A stretch of DNA of 64,000 bases, taken from Gossypium raimondii. Its lineage: Eukaryota; Streptophyta; Magnoliopsida; Malvales; Malvaceae. This document shows positions 38,798 through 52,200 of the stretch, one piece after another. Under the pieces are notes generated by a model, which saw only the letters and a list, made by a program, of their open reading frames with translations, made no database searches and was not told the DNA's origin. Positions within the stretch are counted from its first letter, which is position 1; the number at the start of each line of letters is the position of its first letter. The translations under genes and the position numbers were made by a program. The stretch is from positions 43,317,192 through 43,381,191 of the forward strand of contig NC_068566.1 in NCBI RefSeq assembly GCF_025698545.1. Direction: 5' to 3'.

Positions 38798-39029
38798 TCT
38801 ACATTAATAATTGTCATTGTCAGTCATTTCAATATCCAACAAGCTTAAAACATAATAAATTCAATATCCAACAAGCTTAAAACATAATCAATATCTAACA
38901 AATTCAAGACATAATAATTTCAAAATCCAACAAACTAAAATTTCAATATCATTATCCAACCAACATTAACAAAAAAAAAAAAAAACTAAAACATGCATAA
39001 CATAAAAACAATAACCATAAGCCCTAAAC

Positions 39030-40285
39030 CTACCTAATATTTCTAACAATATAATTAGTCCACATAGTTTGTGCAATTTCGTCTCTCTTAGCAGACCATT
39101 CTCTTGCTTCTTCTCTTTCTTCTCGCTCCGTAAGAGTCGGTATTATTAAATCAGACTCAAGCTCCTCGTATAATCCTTGATTGAGTAAATCACTAGGATC
39201 AACTCCCATTATATGATTATGAATGATACAACAAGCCAAAACTATATCTATTTGAGTTTGAAAATTCCAAAATGGTTCAGCATCTAATACATGAAACCGT
39301 TTCTTCAAAATTCCCAAAACACGTTCAATAGTGATTCGTAATAATGAATGACGAAGATTAAAGAGTTCCTTTGCATTTTCAGGCCCCTAAGCACTAAACT
39401 CTTTTAAATGATATCGGACACCAAGATATGGGGTAATATATCCATTTTGGATGCCATATCCAGCATCATCAATATAATATTTACCTACAATTTTACAAAA
39501 CATAATTAATACTAATAAATTATGAGCTTACTAGAACTATTTGGTATTTAATGATAATTATTACCTTCCGGAATTCTTAATCCTCTTGGGCTTGAAAGTG
39601 CATCACTTAAAATATGAGAATCATGTGCACTACCTTCCCAACCAGCTAGAACATAGGAAAATTTCAAATCAAATGTAATGGTAGCCAATACTTTTTGTGT
39701 TGTCCCCCTTTTACGGCTACAAAATCTTCCTTAAATGCTAAGTGGAACGGATGCACGGACATAAGTTCCATCTAATGCTCTAATACAATCTTTAAAATAA
39801 GGATAAAACCTTGGATTGTTTTTGATTTCACTAGGAGTTGACTCATCAGGCAATCTAATTACTAGTTTATACAATTTCAAAATATCTCTCAATACAATCC
39901 TAAAGTAACGGTGAATTGTCTCAGTTGATCTATAATATCTAGATCCAATCACTCGAAACCTTACATTATGACCAATTATATGTAAAAATATAACTACTTG
40001 CTCCCTAATATTCACAGATTTAGTTGATTGTAACAAATTATTCCTACTAAGAATATCACACAAATTAAAAAAGGCAATCGGTCTCATCCTTATCACATCA
40101 ATACAATGCTGGTCACCACTATATAAAATACTATTAATATAATTTTCTCTTTCATAATCTCGATTCACACGAGGGTGAGAAGCAATTTCCTTCTTAGTTT
40201 TTAATTTTTTAATCTAAAGAGCCCTAAAAGCTAGAACTGAAGCCACGACTCCGACAATTACATTTTGATCTTGATTACAATCCAT
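39030..40285 (-). pseudogene. Harbinger transposase (DDE_Tnp_4 / ALP1-like), broken
   Basis: Two exons, 40285-39565 and 39484-39030, join with GT/AG in frame. The three catalytic positions are still readable: Asp in CIRALDGTYVRAS, Asp in KYYIDDAGYG and Glu in LLRITIERVLGILKKRF. Three in-frame stops (TAG 40216-40214, TAA 39732-39730, TAG 39389-39387) abolish the product. It lies just above ORF1 in the same orientation, the usual layout. Confidence 0.92.
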
Positions 40286-40951
40286 CTACACAAAATAATG
40301 CCATACAAATATTTGATCACTACAAAAAAGATGCAAGATTTTCATAAGATCACATATATGACTAAAGTTACCATGACTAAAGTGTATACATACATATTAA
40401 GCTAATTATAATTGCATTAATAATTTTTGAGAAATTAAGCTACTTTCTTTGTACCAATTTAGTGACACAACTAAAATTAGATATGATTCAATTTGAGAAT
40501 AAACCAATGATTGGTCATAATATAATGTACATATGTAATGTTGAAAATGGACACGGACCTATACTTATTCATCATTTCATATCGTTATTCGTTCTTCAAT
40601 AAATATTGCAACCACTTCCCTCTTTTTTTTTTAAAGTTATTTGTAGATGACATGATGTACAAGTGGCGTAGTAAAATGTTATTTTATTTAATATTTTATT
40701 CTTCTATTTAAGTTATAAGTGTCTTACAAATTGCAAATTAAATGGTTTTCAATCCTAACTTTAAATAGATTAGTGATCCTAAAATTTATCCTGACTTTAT
40801 AACGGCTAGCAAGTGGCACATGTATACAATCAACTAGAAATTCTAAGCAATACTCAATGCTCTAAATCACACAATAACTTCACTAACTCAATAATCAAAA
40901 GCTACAGAGAACTAAGATCAATTAGATATTTAGGGTATTCTACAAGCCTCA

Positions 40952-42054
40952 TGTTGACACCATTTTTTGGATGAAAACGGGGTCGACTTGGGTTTTGAAA
41001 ATGAAAACTAAAAACGGGAGTCGCCACCAATCTTTTTTGGTGAGGTGTGATCGGGTCACCTCGAAAAGTAGTTGTTTTTAATAAACGATTTAATTTTTAT
41101 CAAAACAACGATTTTGGTCTACGAAATTCAGAAAACGGGTTCGGGAGTCGGTTACGCACGAGGAAGGATTAGCACCCTCGATGCGCCCAAAATTGGTACC
41201 TAGCTGATTAATTAGTGTCTTAGTGTCGAAATTGAGAACTTTGAAGAATTTTAAAAGTACGATCCTCGTATTAAAATGTTGGAAATTTTTAGGAACATGG
41301 GCATATTTCACGTTATTCGAGAAAGAAAACATCATATCCAAGAAGTTAGGACACGATGTATCAATTCCGATACGTAAAAACTCCAAAATTTTGTTCGTTG
41401 AAAGATATTTTAATCATCTCGGGCTTGAAAATGTGATCACGACCATAAGTTAGGACGTGTTTCTTTTAAAATCCGAGATTATTTAAAACTTGGGTTAAAA
41501 AAAATTCGTGCATTTAGATTTATCGTGAAAATCGAAACCCAGTAAGTTAGGGTATAATTTTCTCAAACCTAAACACGAAACGCCATTTTTTAAACAAATG
41601 TTGTTATCGAGCAAAATGAAATACGAAAATCGTAGTAAAAATACGAGAGTTGATAAAATCATAATGCAGGCAGAAGTGTATATGAAAATGATGCGAGCAA
41701 TAGCAACAATACAAAATAAATAGAAGTCATACTTATAATCATAAAAAACATACATATACAAATAAATTAAAATATTTATTCAAAATAATAAAGAAAATGA
41801 AATAAATACAAAATAAAACAATTGTAAGGAATAGAAATATAATACATATATATGTACGTATGTTGGAATTATAAAGTATAAAACAATATATAAGCAGGTA
41901 TTAATGTGTTTGTGAAAATATGGATATATACATATATATAAACAATTTAAAAATGTGTGAAAATTTATAAATACATATAAATTATAAAAATAGGCACGTA
42001 TATATATAGATTATAAAAGGGTGGGTATATATATAGGTATGTACTTAAGTTAAA

Positions 42055-42096
<42 letters not shown>

Positions 42097-43441
42097 AGTA
42101 TGTGTGTATACATACAAATATAAAAGTTATGGAATATATATGTACATAGAGTATAAAGTATCAAATAAAATAATATATAAGTATATATATATACAAAAAA
42201 AAACAAATAAAAACATGTATGGATACATTGTTATATAAATAGCAACACCTAAAGTTTTTAAAAGTATAAGCAAATGAATAATAGTTACTAGTAATAATAA
42301 CGTTAACAATAATAATAATGATAATAATAATAATGATAATGATACAAATATGAAGAAAATGGTGTAAATGTTAAAAGGGGACTAAATCGAAGTGAAGTCT
42401 AAAGTATGGGGCGGAACTGAAATAAAAAACAAAAAAAAGGCTAAATTATATAACGCGCCAAAAAGGGGGACCAAAATGGTAAATATCCCGAAGCCCCAAA
42501 ACGTTGTGCTTAGATGTGGACTAAAATGAATCAAAAATAAAACTTTGTGGCCAAATCGCAAATATGCGGAAAACTTCCATGGAAGCGCTATAAAATCAAA
42601 AGGACTAATTGCGCAAATATTCCATTTGAAGAAAACACGCGGATCCTCCCCTGGGTCGGGTCACACGCGCGGGTTAGAGGCCTCATACGACGCCGTTTTA
42701 GAGCCACCAAGCGTGCTCTATACTGGCGTCGTTTAATCCTCTTTAAACTACTTGAAAACCCTAAACCTTATCCCTCTTTAAACAATACTCAAAAAATAAA
42801 ACTGGAGGCCTCCTAAGAGCGCCGTTTCGGCGCAAAACCTTCCCCTTTTCTCTCCGATCTGAGTAAAGGAGATGGAGGCTTTTGACGGCGCACCAGTCCA
42901 GGTAAGATTGCATCTCGTTCTTTATATATTCTTATATACATATATATACATACACAATAAAAATAGAAAGACAGAAACAAATCAAAAAAGAATGAAAAGG
43001 ATAAAGAAAAAGAAACCTTCTGTTCAAAGATTTTTGATTTTATTGATTTCAATATTTTTTTCAATCCAAATCCCCCCTGTTTACATTTTGGGTTGGTGGC
43101 TTATATAGCCAAATGTTTTACATTTTTTCGTTTTTCTCTTTTCTTTTTGCCTTGCTGTTATTTCTTCTTTTGCAGGTATTCCTTTCGGCTTTCCTTTGCA
43201 GATGCTGCGGTCAACAGAGGCAAAGATTTGCCGTTTTGGTGCAAAGGTGGCTGGCGGTGGCGACTTGAGCGTATTTGTTACTGGAGGCACATGGGTAGCA
43301 AGATGCGGCGCACTAGGGTTTCTAGGTTTCTGATTTTTTGCTGAAATTGTTTTAATTTTGGGCCATCTGGGCATTGTTTTTTTTTTTTGGGTTTGGAATT
43401 TGGGTTGTAATTTTAGGCCCGGGCATAAATTTGGTCTTACA
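40952..43441. mobile_element. Solo LTR inserted in the Harbinger element, 5-bp duplication CCTCA
   Basis: The unit begins TGTTGACACC and ends GGTCTTACA (TG...CA), flanked by CCTCA at 40947-40951 and 43442-43446. No second LTR, primer-binding site, polypurine tract or retroviral-type gene is seen, so this is most simply a solo LTR left by LTR-LTR recombination, probably Gypsy. It contains a TA/ATA-rich middle (41930-42350) and a GC-richer 3' third (42640-43440) with GCGCCGTTT/ACGACGCCG phrases. Short frames in it are not genes. Confidence 0.8.
42059..42090. repeat. TA dinucleotide microsatellite inside the solo LTR
   Basis: About sixteen uninterrupted AT units, part of a longer AT/ATAA-rich stretch from 41930 to 42350. 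Confidence 0.9.
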
Positions 43442-45567
43442 CCTCACACTCAGTAAATAATTAAAGACACACTAATATAACATAAAATTCCTTGAATATA
43501 AATAGGGTTTTGTAAAAAGGTCCCCAAAGGACACACTTCAATGTTATCATATTAACTTTCAAAAAAAATGTTATCATATTACGTAATATTTTCTCCAATG
43601 CATCGGAACTCATTTCATTAATAGTCAACTACTACATTTAAAATAAATAATCTACTATAATAGTTTACTTAAGGCACTTGCCAGTAAAACCCATATGAAT
43701 GTAAAATCATGATTGAACCACCAATTCAATTTACCTTTTATTTAAATAAGTTTCTAAACTGTATAACTCCTTTATGTAAATCACCTCTCATGCATCAAAA
43801 CAAAAATTGCTACTAAGGCTGTTTGCCCATTTCTGCAGCACAAATTTAATAAAACAAACATATCAGAGATTGATATAAAGTTAGAAATCAGGGTTTATGT
43901 GTGGAAAAATCTTTAATAACCATATCATTAACACATTATGACTTAAGATAGAATCATAGTTCAAAAAGTTAGCCCAACAAATAAATTTCAGCAAAATAAC
44001 CAAACTCGAAGCGTAAGAACACGCCATTTATTTTACTATACCTCCAATGAGCAATGACTAAAAAGATATATAATATATATCAATAAATTAAATATCAATC
44101 TCACTGAGATTATAACTTAAGATAACCAAGACTACTTAACTGGCTGAACTCAATATGATCTCAAATGGGGGATACTTATGGATCATAGTAGTCAGTAAGA
44201 AAGCATTCCCATTTGAATTATTCCCTATCGTTGCTCTTGTGTTCCTAACATTTTTTACCATGGCACAAGGATACGAATAATTGCCTTCAACTTCACTTTC
44301 CTTACTTCAATTAAATCCAAGCCAAGATTGAATCAGACGAGAAAAAAGCGAGACAAAATATTATCTCAGTTAAATTCCTCAATGTTTCTTCATTTTTTTG
44401 ACTAATCAACAAAATCCAGTTTCATCAAATGAAATGCTCCATTTAACACAGTAAAGCCAGTTTAAGCTAAAAAATTACCAATTTATCCTCTAATTCCTCA
44501 AGTTTACATCTCAATCCTACTTTATTCGTTGAACCTCAGCAATTGAACAAAATAAAAAATAAAATACTAATACAAATATACAGAAACCCCTAACAATTAA
44601 ATCAAAACGAAAATTAGAAAATAAAACTGCAATAAAAACTCAATCAAAGAAACAAAAAAATAAATTGATCAAGAAAGTAGAAAAAAGAAAACCCTAGAGC
44701 TTGCAATCAAGAATGTGAGTAGAAATCTACCTTCGACGAATCGCGAGAAGAGGTGGCGAAGGAGGCTGTAATTTTTTAGCAAGCTAATTAGATTGTTTAA
44801 ATTAGGGACACGATTAAACAGATTAGGGAAGAAGAAGAAGATTCTTCAACAGACAGATGCAAAATCCAAACAGATTAAACAAACATATGCAAAATCCAAA
44901 CAGATTCTTCAACAAAAAAAAAAGGAAGAAGAAGATTTGAGTGAGAGAGGCGACAAATTGAATGAAATACAGAGTAAAGCATAAAAAAGTTACCTTGAGT
45001 TTTGTTTCAGGAAGGGAACTGGTCCAACTGGATGAAGAAGGAGAAGGACAGAATGAGGAAAGATGGAAAATGTCTTACAGAAATAAAATCGGTAAGACAT
45101 TTTCCCTAAAATCCCTTCTCATTTTCCCGTGTTTCTGAAAACGTTTTACCAATGTAAATTATTTTCAAGCAAACAAACACTGGAAAACCAGAAAAACATT
45201 TTCCGGAAAATACTTTCCTAGTAAACAAACGGACCCTAAGTTTGAATCCTGCTATGTACAATTGTTATGTGTGGATAGCATTCCAAAAAAGGAAGTATGG
45301 TGCATTAATCCCGCATCAGACATGAAAAGGAGACTCTGAGATTATATAAGCAGGTGCATTGCATATTTGATTAATTATTCCTTTTGGGGCATGTCTTTTG
45401 GGAAGAGAGTAGTGGCCCCATGAAGCAAGAGGGTCCTAGGTTGGGTGTACTATGCATCCTACAATTAGACATATCTTTTGGGAAGAGGGTAATGACCCTG
45501 TGACACATGTATAATTGCTATGTGGGTTGTCTAATTATATTTCGATTCTTTGTTCGTTGGTGCTTTG

Positions 45568-46100
45568 TAGAGGTGCTCATGGGCCGGGCCGGGTTTGGGC
45601 TGGGCCCATAAAAAAATTTAGGACCCGGGCCCGAAATATGGGCCTAAGATTTTGCCTGTGCAGGGCCCGAAAAAATCATAAGCTTGGGCCCCGGCTTTAA
45701 CTTATTTTTATTTTAAAATTTTAAAAATTAAAAAAGTATTTTAAAAATATTTTAAAATTAAAAAAATTAAAAAGTATTTTAAAAAGATTTTAAAATTAAA
45801 AAAATTAAAAAGTATTTTAAAAGATTTTAAAATTAAAAATTAAAAAAGTATTTTAAAAATATTTTAAAATTAAAAAATTTAAAAAGTATGTAAAAATATT
45901 TTAAAATTAAAAAATAAATATATTTATTATATCGGGCGGGCAGGCCGGGCCCGGCCGAAAAAGTGGTGCCCGAGGTCCGGCCCGTTTTCTAAACGGGCAT
46001 CGTTTTTTTGCCCAAGCCCATATTTCGGGCCTATATTTTTACCCAAACCCTCTCATATTTCGGGCAGGCCATCGGGCCGGGCCGGGCATGAGCACCTCTA
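45568..46100. mobile_element. hAT-type MITE, 533 bp, 8-bp target duplication GTGCTTTG
   Basis: The ends are TAGAGGTGCTCATGGGCC and, reverse-complemented, TAGAGGTGCTCATGCCC. GTGCTTTG flanks both ends (45560-45567 and 46101-46108). Subterminal GGGCCGGGCC blocks give strong inverted pairing. The core (about 45705-45925) is a tandem array of a 'tattttaaaa..attttaaaattaaaaa' unit of roughly 50 bp in about four to five copies. Non-coding. It starts 331 bp right of the Harbinger end. Confidence 0.9.
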
Positions 46101-46108
46101 GTGCTTTG

Positions 46109-49100
46109 TACTAATTTGCTTGTACTTTATAGTTGCTTGGAGTTGCATTATTATATTTATACTTGTAAATTAAAAAAATATGACATATTTCATAATTAAA
46201 TTTAAATATTTTTTATGATCAAATGATAATTCGATGTAACCAAAATTTTAACTTTTTTAAAATCTAAACTCTTATTCAAACTTGAGATTTGAATAGATTA
46301 TATTTGTTTAATTTTAAATGCAAAGCTTTCTTGAAGTAGTGGTCGGAGTTCCCACATCATCTTTAGATAACACGAGTTTAAATTTTATCATCTCATCTCT
46401 TGGCATTTTAATGATAACAAAGAGTTGAGATAATTTCATATTAGGATAATTTTATATTTATGTTAAGCCATTGATTTTACGCGAAATTATGAAAGGACAC
46501 ATCACTATACATATACATTATTAAATTTTTAATTAAGTTGATGTTATTACTCAATCAAGTAATAATTCAATTGAATAATGATTAAAAGTTGTTTTTCACG
46601 AAGTAAATTATATTATCATAAGGATAATTTATCTTTTTATATTTGGTATAAAATCAGTATAAAATTTCAAACATGAATATAATTTTAAAATCTTTAACTT
46701 AATTATTTCACTAAAATTTAATTTATCATTATCTATACTTTTTATAATATATTTTTCACAATTATTTTTCTTACCTAAGTTGGTATGTATATATATTATT
46801 TTACAATTTTGTTCTATAGTTTTAGTAAAAAATATAAATTATAAACCCCAGGCAATTATTAATGGCTTAAAATATTTTTTATTGTCCATGATGAATGTAC
46901 GCTCCCTTTCATCATCATCAAGTATCATGGTTTTGGAAATTTTCAGAAAGGCAACTAACAATTTTGTCCTATTTACATCACTTTGGAACCTGGCACCATA
47001 TACTCAAATCTGCCTTTTTTTATAAAAATATTTTAAATTTTTTATTATTTATAAAAACAATTCACTTTAGTTAATGACCTATTATCATTCGCGTCATCAC
47101 CTCTGATTTAAAAATAATAATTTTTTTGAATGTCGTAATTGTCATTAGCGATACCAAGCTGAAGAATAATTATATAAAATGTTCGAGACTCGATGAAACA
47201 AATACCCATTTTAGATTGAATGAATAAAGGAGTGACACCATTCCTCAAATAAAATTTTTTATTGATAATCATATAACAAAATTTGTGATACCCATTACCA
47301 TAATATGGGTAAAACAATATATTTGAGTTTCAAAAGTTTATAATACAAAAATAATCTTTAAAATAATTAAGAAATTAAAAAGGTTATGAGAAGTTACTTA
47401 AATAATAGTAATATGCTACAATTTTTGTAAAAAGAAAAAGAAATTCTACGAGGATGATTTAGTAATATGTGCTTTTAAGTAATCTTATATTTTGTCAATC
47501 AAATTGTTATATCTATACCACATACCACTACATGTGTCCTTCAACGATACTGCGCACACTTGGCAAACCTAACTAAGCCAATGAACTACGCACCCAGTGA
47601 ACCTTTCACCTTTTACAACAGATGAACCCGAGCCTAGCGAACCTCATACCACATCATATCTTCGTTGAGCATACGTGAGACGCATGTAGAGATTCAGAGT
47701 AATTGATTACACAACTGTTCTAAGATGTCATATCCTAAGACATCACATCACCATCACTGCAAAGGAACTGAATATGATCTTATTATTAGAAGTCTTTGAA
47801 CACGTAGGCAACCTTATCTCCCAATATAAAAGCTCACAAAAATAAATAAAGAAAGCCAAGTCTCATTCCATATAAAAAATTTCTTTCTCTCATACTATCC
47901 CACCAAAAGACCAACTTAATTCCCGGTGACTCTCTGCCCAACTTAGAGGTGAACCGCAATCTAATCTACCACTTCTTGTCTTTATTAATCCAACTGGTTA
48001 ACACAAAAAATAAAATATTACATTACAAGAACCAAATTATCACAAATAAGTCAACTAATAGAACCAAGAATCAATAATTCAATTGGTTCAATCTCTATTA
48101 TAAAACCAAAGAGGAGTTTAACTGATAAAAAAAATTCTTTGCACAAGTAAAAAACTGTTGGAACTGAAATTAAGTTACTTAAAATATTAAATATTGTTTG
48201 TATAATTTATTAAATGAATGTTTATGCTTCTATTATTATTATTTGATTTTATTTATTAGTTTTTTCTTGTTATTTTTTCTTTGATTTAGTATGAATTTTC
48301 TATTACTTTTTTTTATTTTGTATCGGTTGAATCGAGAATGAACAGTTTGATTAGTTTGATTACTTGTTCGGTTCTTACAATCTTGTAACATGCATGATAA
48401 TGTGTTAAGCAATCTTACTTTGAGTGAATTGAACACCCGTGAATGAATATTTTTGTTGAAATATTAAGTGTATAATTATTCAAGAGAGATGAATAAAATT
48501 TTAAAATGAACTTGATTACCCTTATTTTATTTTTAAAATTCAAAATTTTTATTAACCTTTTGTACATTTAATAATTGAGTTAGCGTCACTCCACTCGTTA
48601 CACCAAACTCGCTAAATAAATTATAATAGTATAAGTTTTTAATTTAAAATTTTATGATTTTGTTGTACTTTCACCTATTGAGGTAGTGACATGAGATGAG
48701 TGACATCAATCCTGGTCAAACAGATTATAATACTCTAGGAAATTGATTAAAATAATGAAATTTAGAATAAACTTATTCATGAGTAAAGTTAAATAGAGCA
48801 ACAATCCAATTTATTTTCAAATTTGTTATTATTAAAATTATATATTTTTACCTAAATTAAAAACAAAATCACCCTTCATATGGATCAAACATGATTCTTA
48901 ACCACATATTTAAAGTAAAAAAAAAATCAATAGCTAGATTAATAGAATTGTTTAAAGTTTAAATTCAAATTAAAGTTTAGGGATGAATTTAAAATTTTTC
49001 AATAATTTGAGACAAATTAACCCTATTTATTATATTTATATGTACATATATAAACTTGGGGCATCATATTTCTTCTTTCAACATTTCTTGCTATTTACTT

Positions 49101-49269
49101 TGAAACCAAATTACAGTTTGCTAATCATTCCATAAATTTTCTACAATTATAAGCTGTGAAGAAAAAGAAAGAAGATGGTTTAGAAAATGAGTGACTTATT
49201 TAAAGAATCTGTTTGAAAGAACACCTTAAAAGACAAAAGGTTCTTTATGACAAAAATCCTGTTTTGTTT
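46109..49269. other. Intergenic DNA with a possible LTR relic (about 47500-48010)
   Basis: Mostly AT-rich without exons. The stretch 47500-48010 is less AT-rich, has a TATA-like 'caatataaaagctc' at about 47821 and ends with 'ttattaatccaactggttaaca'. It resembles a decayed LTR, but no partner, primer-binding site or target duplication is visible. The last part (about 49000-49269) should hold the 3'-UTR of the UXT1-like gene. Confidence 0.35.
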
Positions 49270-52200
49270 TTAGACATGAGAATCCTTGTCTGCATTTTTA
49301 TCTTCTTGGCCTTCTTTCTCTACACCCAGAAATGGTGCCCCTTCTTTATCTTTCATCTGGAAAGAAAAAAACCAACACAAACATTTCTTGGGATAAACCA
49401 TAAAGGATACAAACAACTATGAACATATGTATGTATATAGACACATGGGGTATGTATGGGTCGAGCCAGACTCATTGGTATTAACATCATATATAGTTTG
49501 TTCAAATTTGGTTTAATTTAAAATATAGATTTTAAATTTTTCTAAATTTATCCATATATTTAAATGATTAACTCAAATTCATTATATAATTATTTTATTT
49601 AAAAATATATTTTTATTGGCAGTACACCTGATAATAATTTTACATAAAAATAGGTTGTGTCATGCGTGGATTTAATTTTTTATTATTATAAGTTTATATT
49701 TTAGTTTAATATTTTTATCTGAATCCTTCCTATTATCATATGAGCCATCATATTTAAATAGATAATTCGATCTTTAGACAAATTTATAATATATAATATT
49801 ACCTGAGACACCAATGGATCAGCCTGCTTCTTTTTGTTCTCTTGGGTGCAAAAATATGAATACAAGACCATCCCAAAAATGGCAATCAAGATGCCAATGA
49901 TGTTCCTTTCAGTGAACGGGTCATGCAACAGTGTGTAGCCAAATGTAAGAACCAGGCAAGTCTTGAGGTGGCCAAGCACTTGGTATGTCACTGGGGATGT
50001 TTTCCCAATAACCAGAAATGTGCTAAAGTTTACTGATACTGATATTATGCATGAGAGGATGATAAATGCCTGCCACAATAATAATAAATCCAATTAGTTA
50101 CCAAAAATTACAGTCGGATTATGATTTTAGTCTCTCTACTATGTTTAGCTTAGAGATTTAATCATTGTACTTTAATTTGACATAATTGAATTTTATTTTT
50201 ATAATGCCATTAGTTAACCCAAATAGTTAATAAACTATTTAGATTAACGAATGATATTATAAAGTTAAAGGTTGAAATTACGTCAAAATAAAGTACGGGA
50301 TTAAATCCCAAAATGTGAGAATAAAGAGGGACCAAAAATATAATTTGACCCCAAAGTCACAATAGAGGATTCTGATGAAATGGTGTTGAAAGAGAGGCTA
50401 GATTTCCTTACCGAGACAATAGAGGAATATTTGAAGGCAAACACATTTTGTTTGGTGAGAAACTGGTCAACCAAAGGACCAGAGACAAAAAGAATGGCTG
50501 CCTGAAATGGAGCTGATTGGTACAGCAACTGGGTTGAAGATACATTCAACCTCTTTTGTATGGTGTTTGTCAGCTATGGTCAAGTTAAAGGATAAACCAT
50601 TTTAAGGGTTATTTTCAAGATCATTTAAAAACTTCTTGAAATGTTAAATCAACTTTGCAAATATGTAATTGCTCATCAATAGTCAATTTCAATCCATTAA
50701 TCTAAATTTAAACTTGAATCAACAACCATAAAAACAAAGATTCGAATTTGAAAATGATCCAAACAAAAAATAATCAAAACTTAAAATGACCTAAATAACT
50801 TAATTCGAGACATCTTAATCTGAAAAATCCAATTGACAAACTTGAATGACCTGAAAAAAAAAAACCGAAACAATAGTAGCTCAAGTTTGAAATTAGGAAT
50901 GACAAAACCTATGTCACTTGATGGATTTTGAACTAATATGTTTAGAATATAAATGATTTTTTTTTGAAAAGTGGACGTGGGTGGGATTTTTTTTCTTGAA
51001 TAGTGAGTCCGAAGCAGTTATAATAATTGCTTCCATTATTCTATCCTACCTTGTCCCACTATATAAAATTACTATTTTACTCTTATATAAAAATGAAAAT
51101 GCATTATGAAAAAAATTAAACATAAAACATATGAATTGAGGTAGGGTTGAGATGGATGTATCCAACATTTATAAAGGTGATAGTGGTTTTTAAGATTAAA
51201 ATTCCTAGTGGAGTAGGGTAAGTGGCATAGAAGAGCATGCCAAATACATAACAGTGGTGAATTTGACAATATCCACCCGCGCCTTACTCCATTAACATCC
51301 CTATCTAAAACAATCAGAACTTAAAATGAATCGTACTCCAAATGATTCAAAAAATTTAAAACCCAATTTAAGTCAATCCAAAACCAATGTAGCGGACCCG
51401 ACTGACAAGTATAGTTGATTCATGGCCAATTCTTGAGAAATCAATAGCTAGACGGCTATAAAAGAAAGCAATAAGAGTAAGAAAGAAAAAGGATACAATT
51501 TGGCCAACACAAGTGGTGACGATGGCAAGGAGAGAAAGGATTGTGCCAACAGAGTTGAGTTGGAGATCAGTTATGGAGGCAATCCCAACTCCAACTAATA
51601 AAACGAGGAGTGACATCTTTATCTTTTGGCTGCACAATGTAAATCTCAAAGGGCTTAATTATCATAAGCAATGGCTATTTAAAATTAAAAAAAAGAAAGA
51701 AAGAAAAAAAAAAAACCTGAATTGCTTCTTTAGGAAGATGGTTTCCAATAATACGGTGAATGGTATGATTGCAAGCTTGGTCATCTGCCAAATGAAGGCA
51801 CCACAAAGAATGAGGACCCAGATTTAGGGGCTAAAAATGTATTTTATGAGATGCCCTCAAACTATAGACTGGATTTTAAATTAGTCCCTGAACTTGAAAA
51901 TATTTTGATCGAGTCTTTAAAGTATATCAAATGGTTTCTTCTTTCAGCTTAGTCATCTTTAAACAAGTGTGTGGTCTACCATATGGTTAGCTTGGAATGG
52001 ACGTGTAAGTGAAAAAGTAGACCTGATAGAAGCCAATGGAGTTGAAACCAAGGCTCAAGTTGAGAAGACCAATGGAGACACCATTAAGGATGCCAAAGAG
52101 CATCACCGTCTTCATGTCTATTGGTTTACTCTCAAACAGATTGAACCGTTGCGCCGCATGGAGGGTGCAAAATGTTACCATCAGATGCCAGCTTGTTAGT

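Larger units (their letters stand above)
37428..45236 (-). mobile_element. PIF/Harbinger DNA transposon, complete ends, inactivated
   Basis: The left end starts GGCTCCGTTTGTTTACCAG. The reverse-complemented right end starts GGGTCCGTTTGTTTACTAG. The terminal inverted repeats extend imperfectly for some 30 bp, with TTTTCCGGAAAA motifs further in. TAA flanks both ends (37425-37427 and 45237-45239), the 3-bp target duplication of this superfamily. Inside are a Myb/SANT-like gene and a DDE transposase, both on the minus strand and both broken by stops. A 2490-bp solo LTR (40952-43441) is inserted; without it and its 5-bp duplication the element is about 5.3 kb, a normal autonomous size. Region 43447-45236 is the non-coding upstream arm, with purine-rich low-complexity sequence near 44800-44980. 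Confidence 0.9.

Noticed and set aside
42545..43374. Several frames of 60-100 codons on both strands
   Set aside because: All fall inside the solo LTR and overlap one another; none resembles Gag or Pol.
45515..45700. GC-rich plus-strand frame starting near 45515
   Set aside because: It is the translated end of the hAT-type MITE with GGGCC blocks.
47500..48010. Complete solo LTR
   Set aside because: Composition and a TATA-like motif suggest an LTR, but TG...CA ends and a target duplication could not be found; recorded only as a possible relic.
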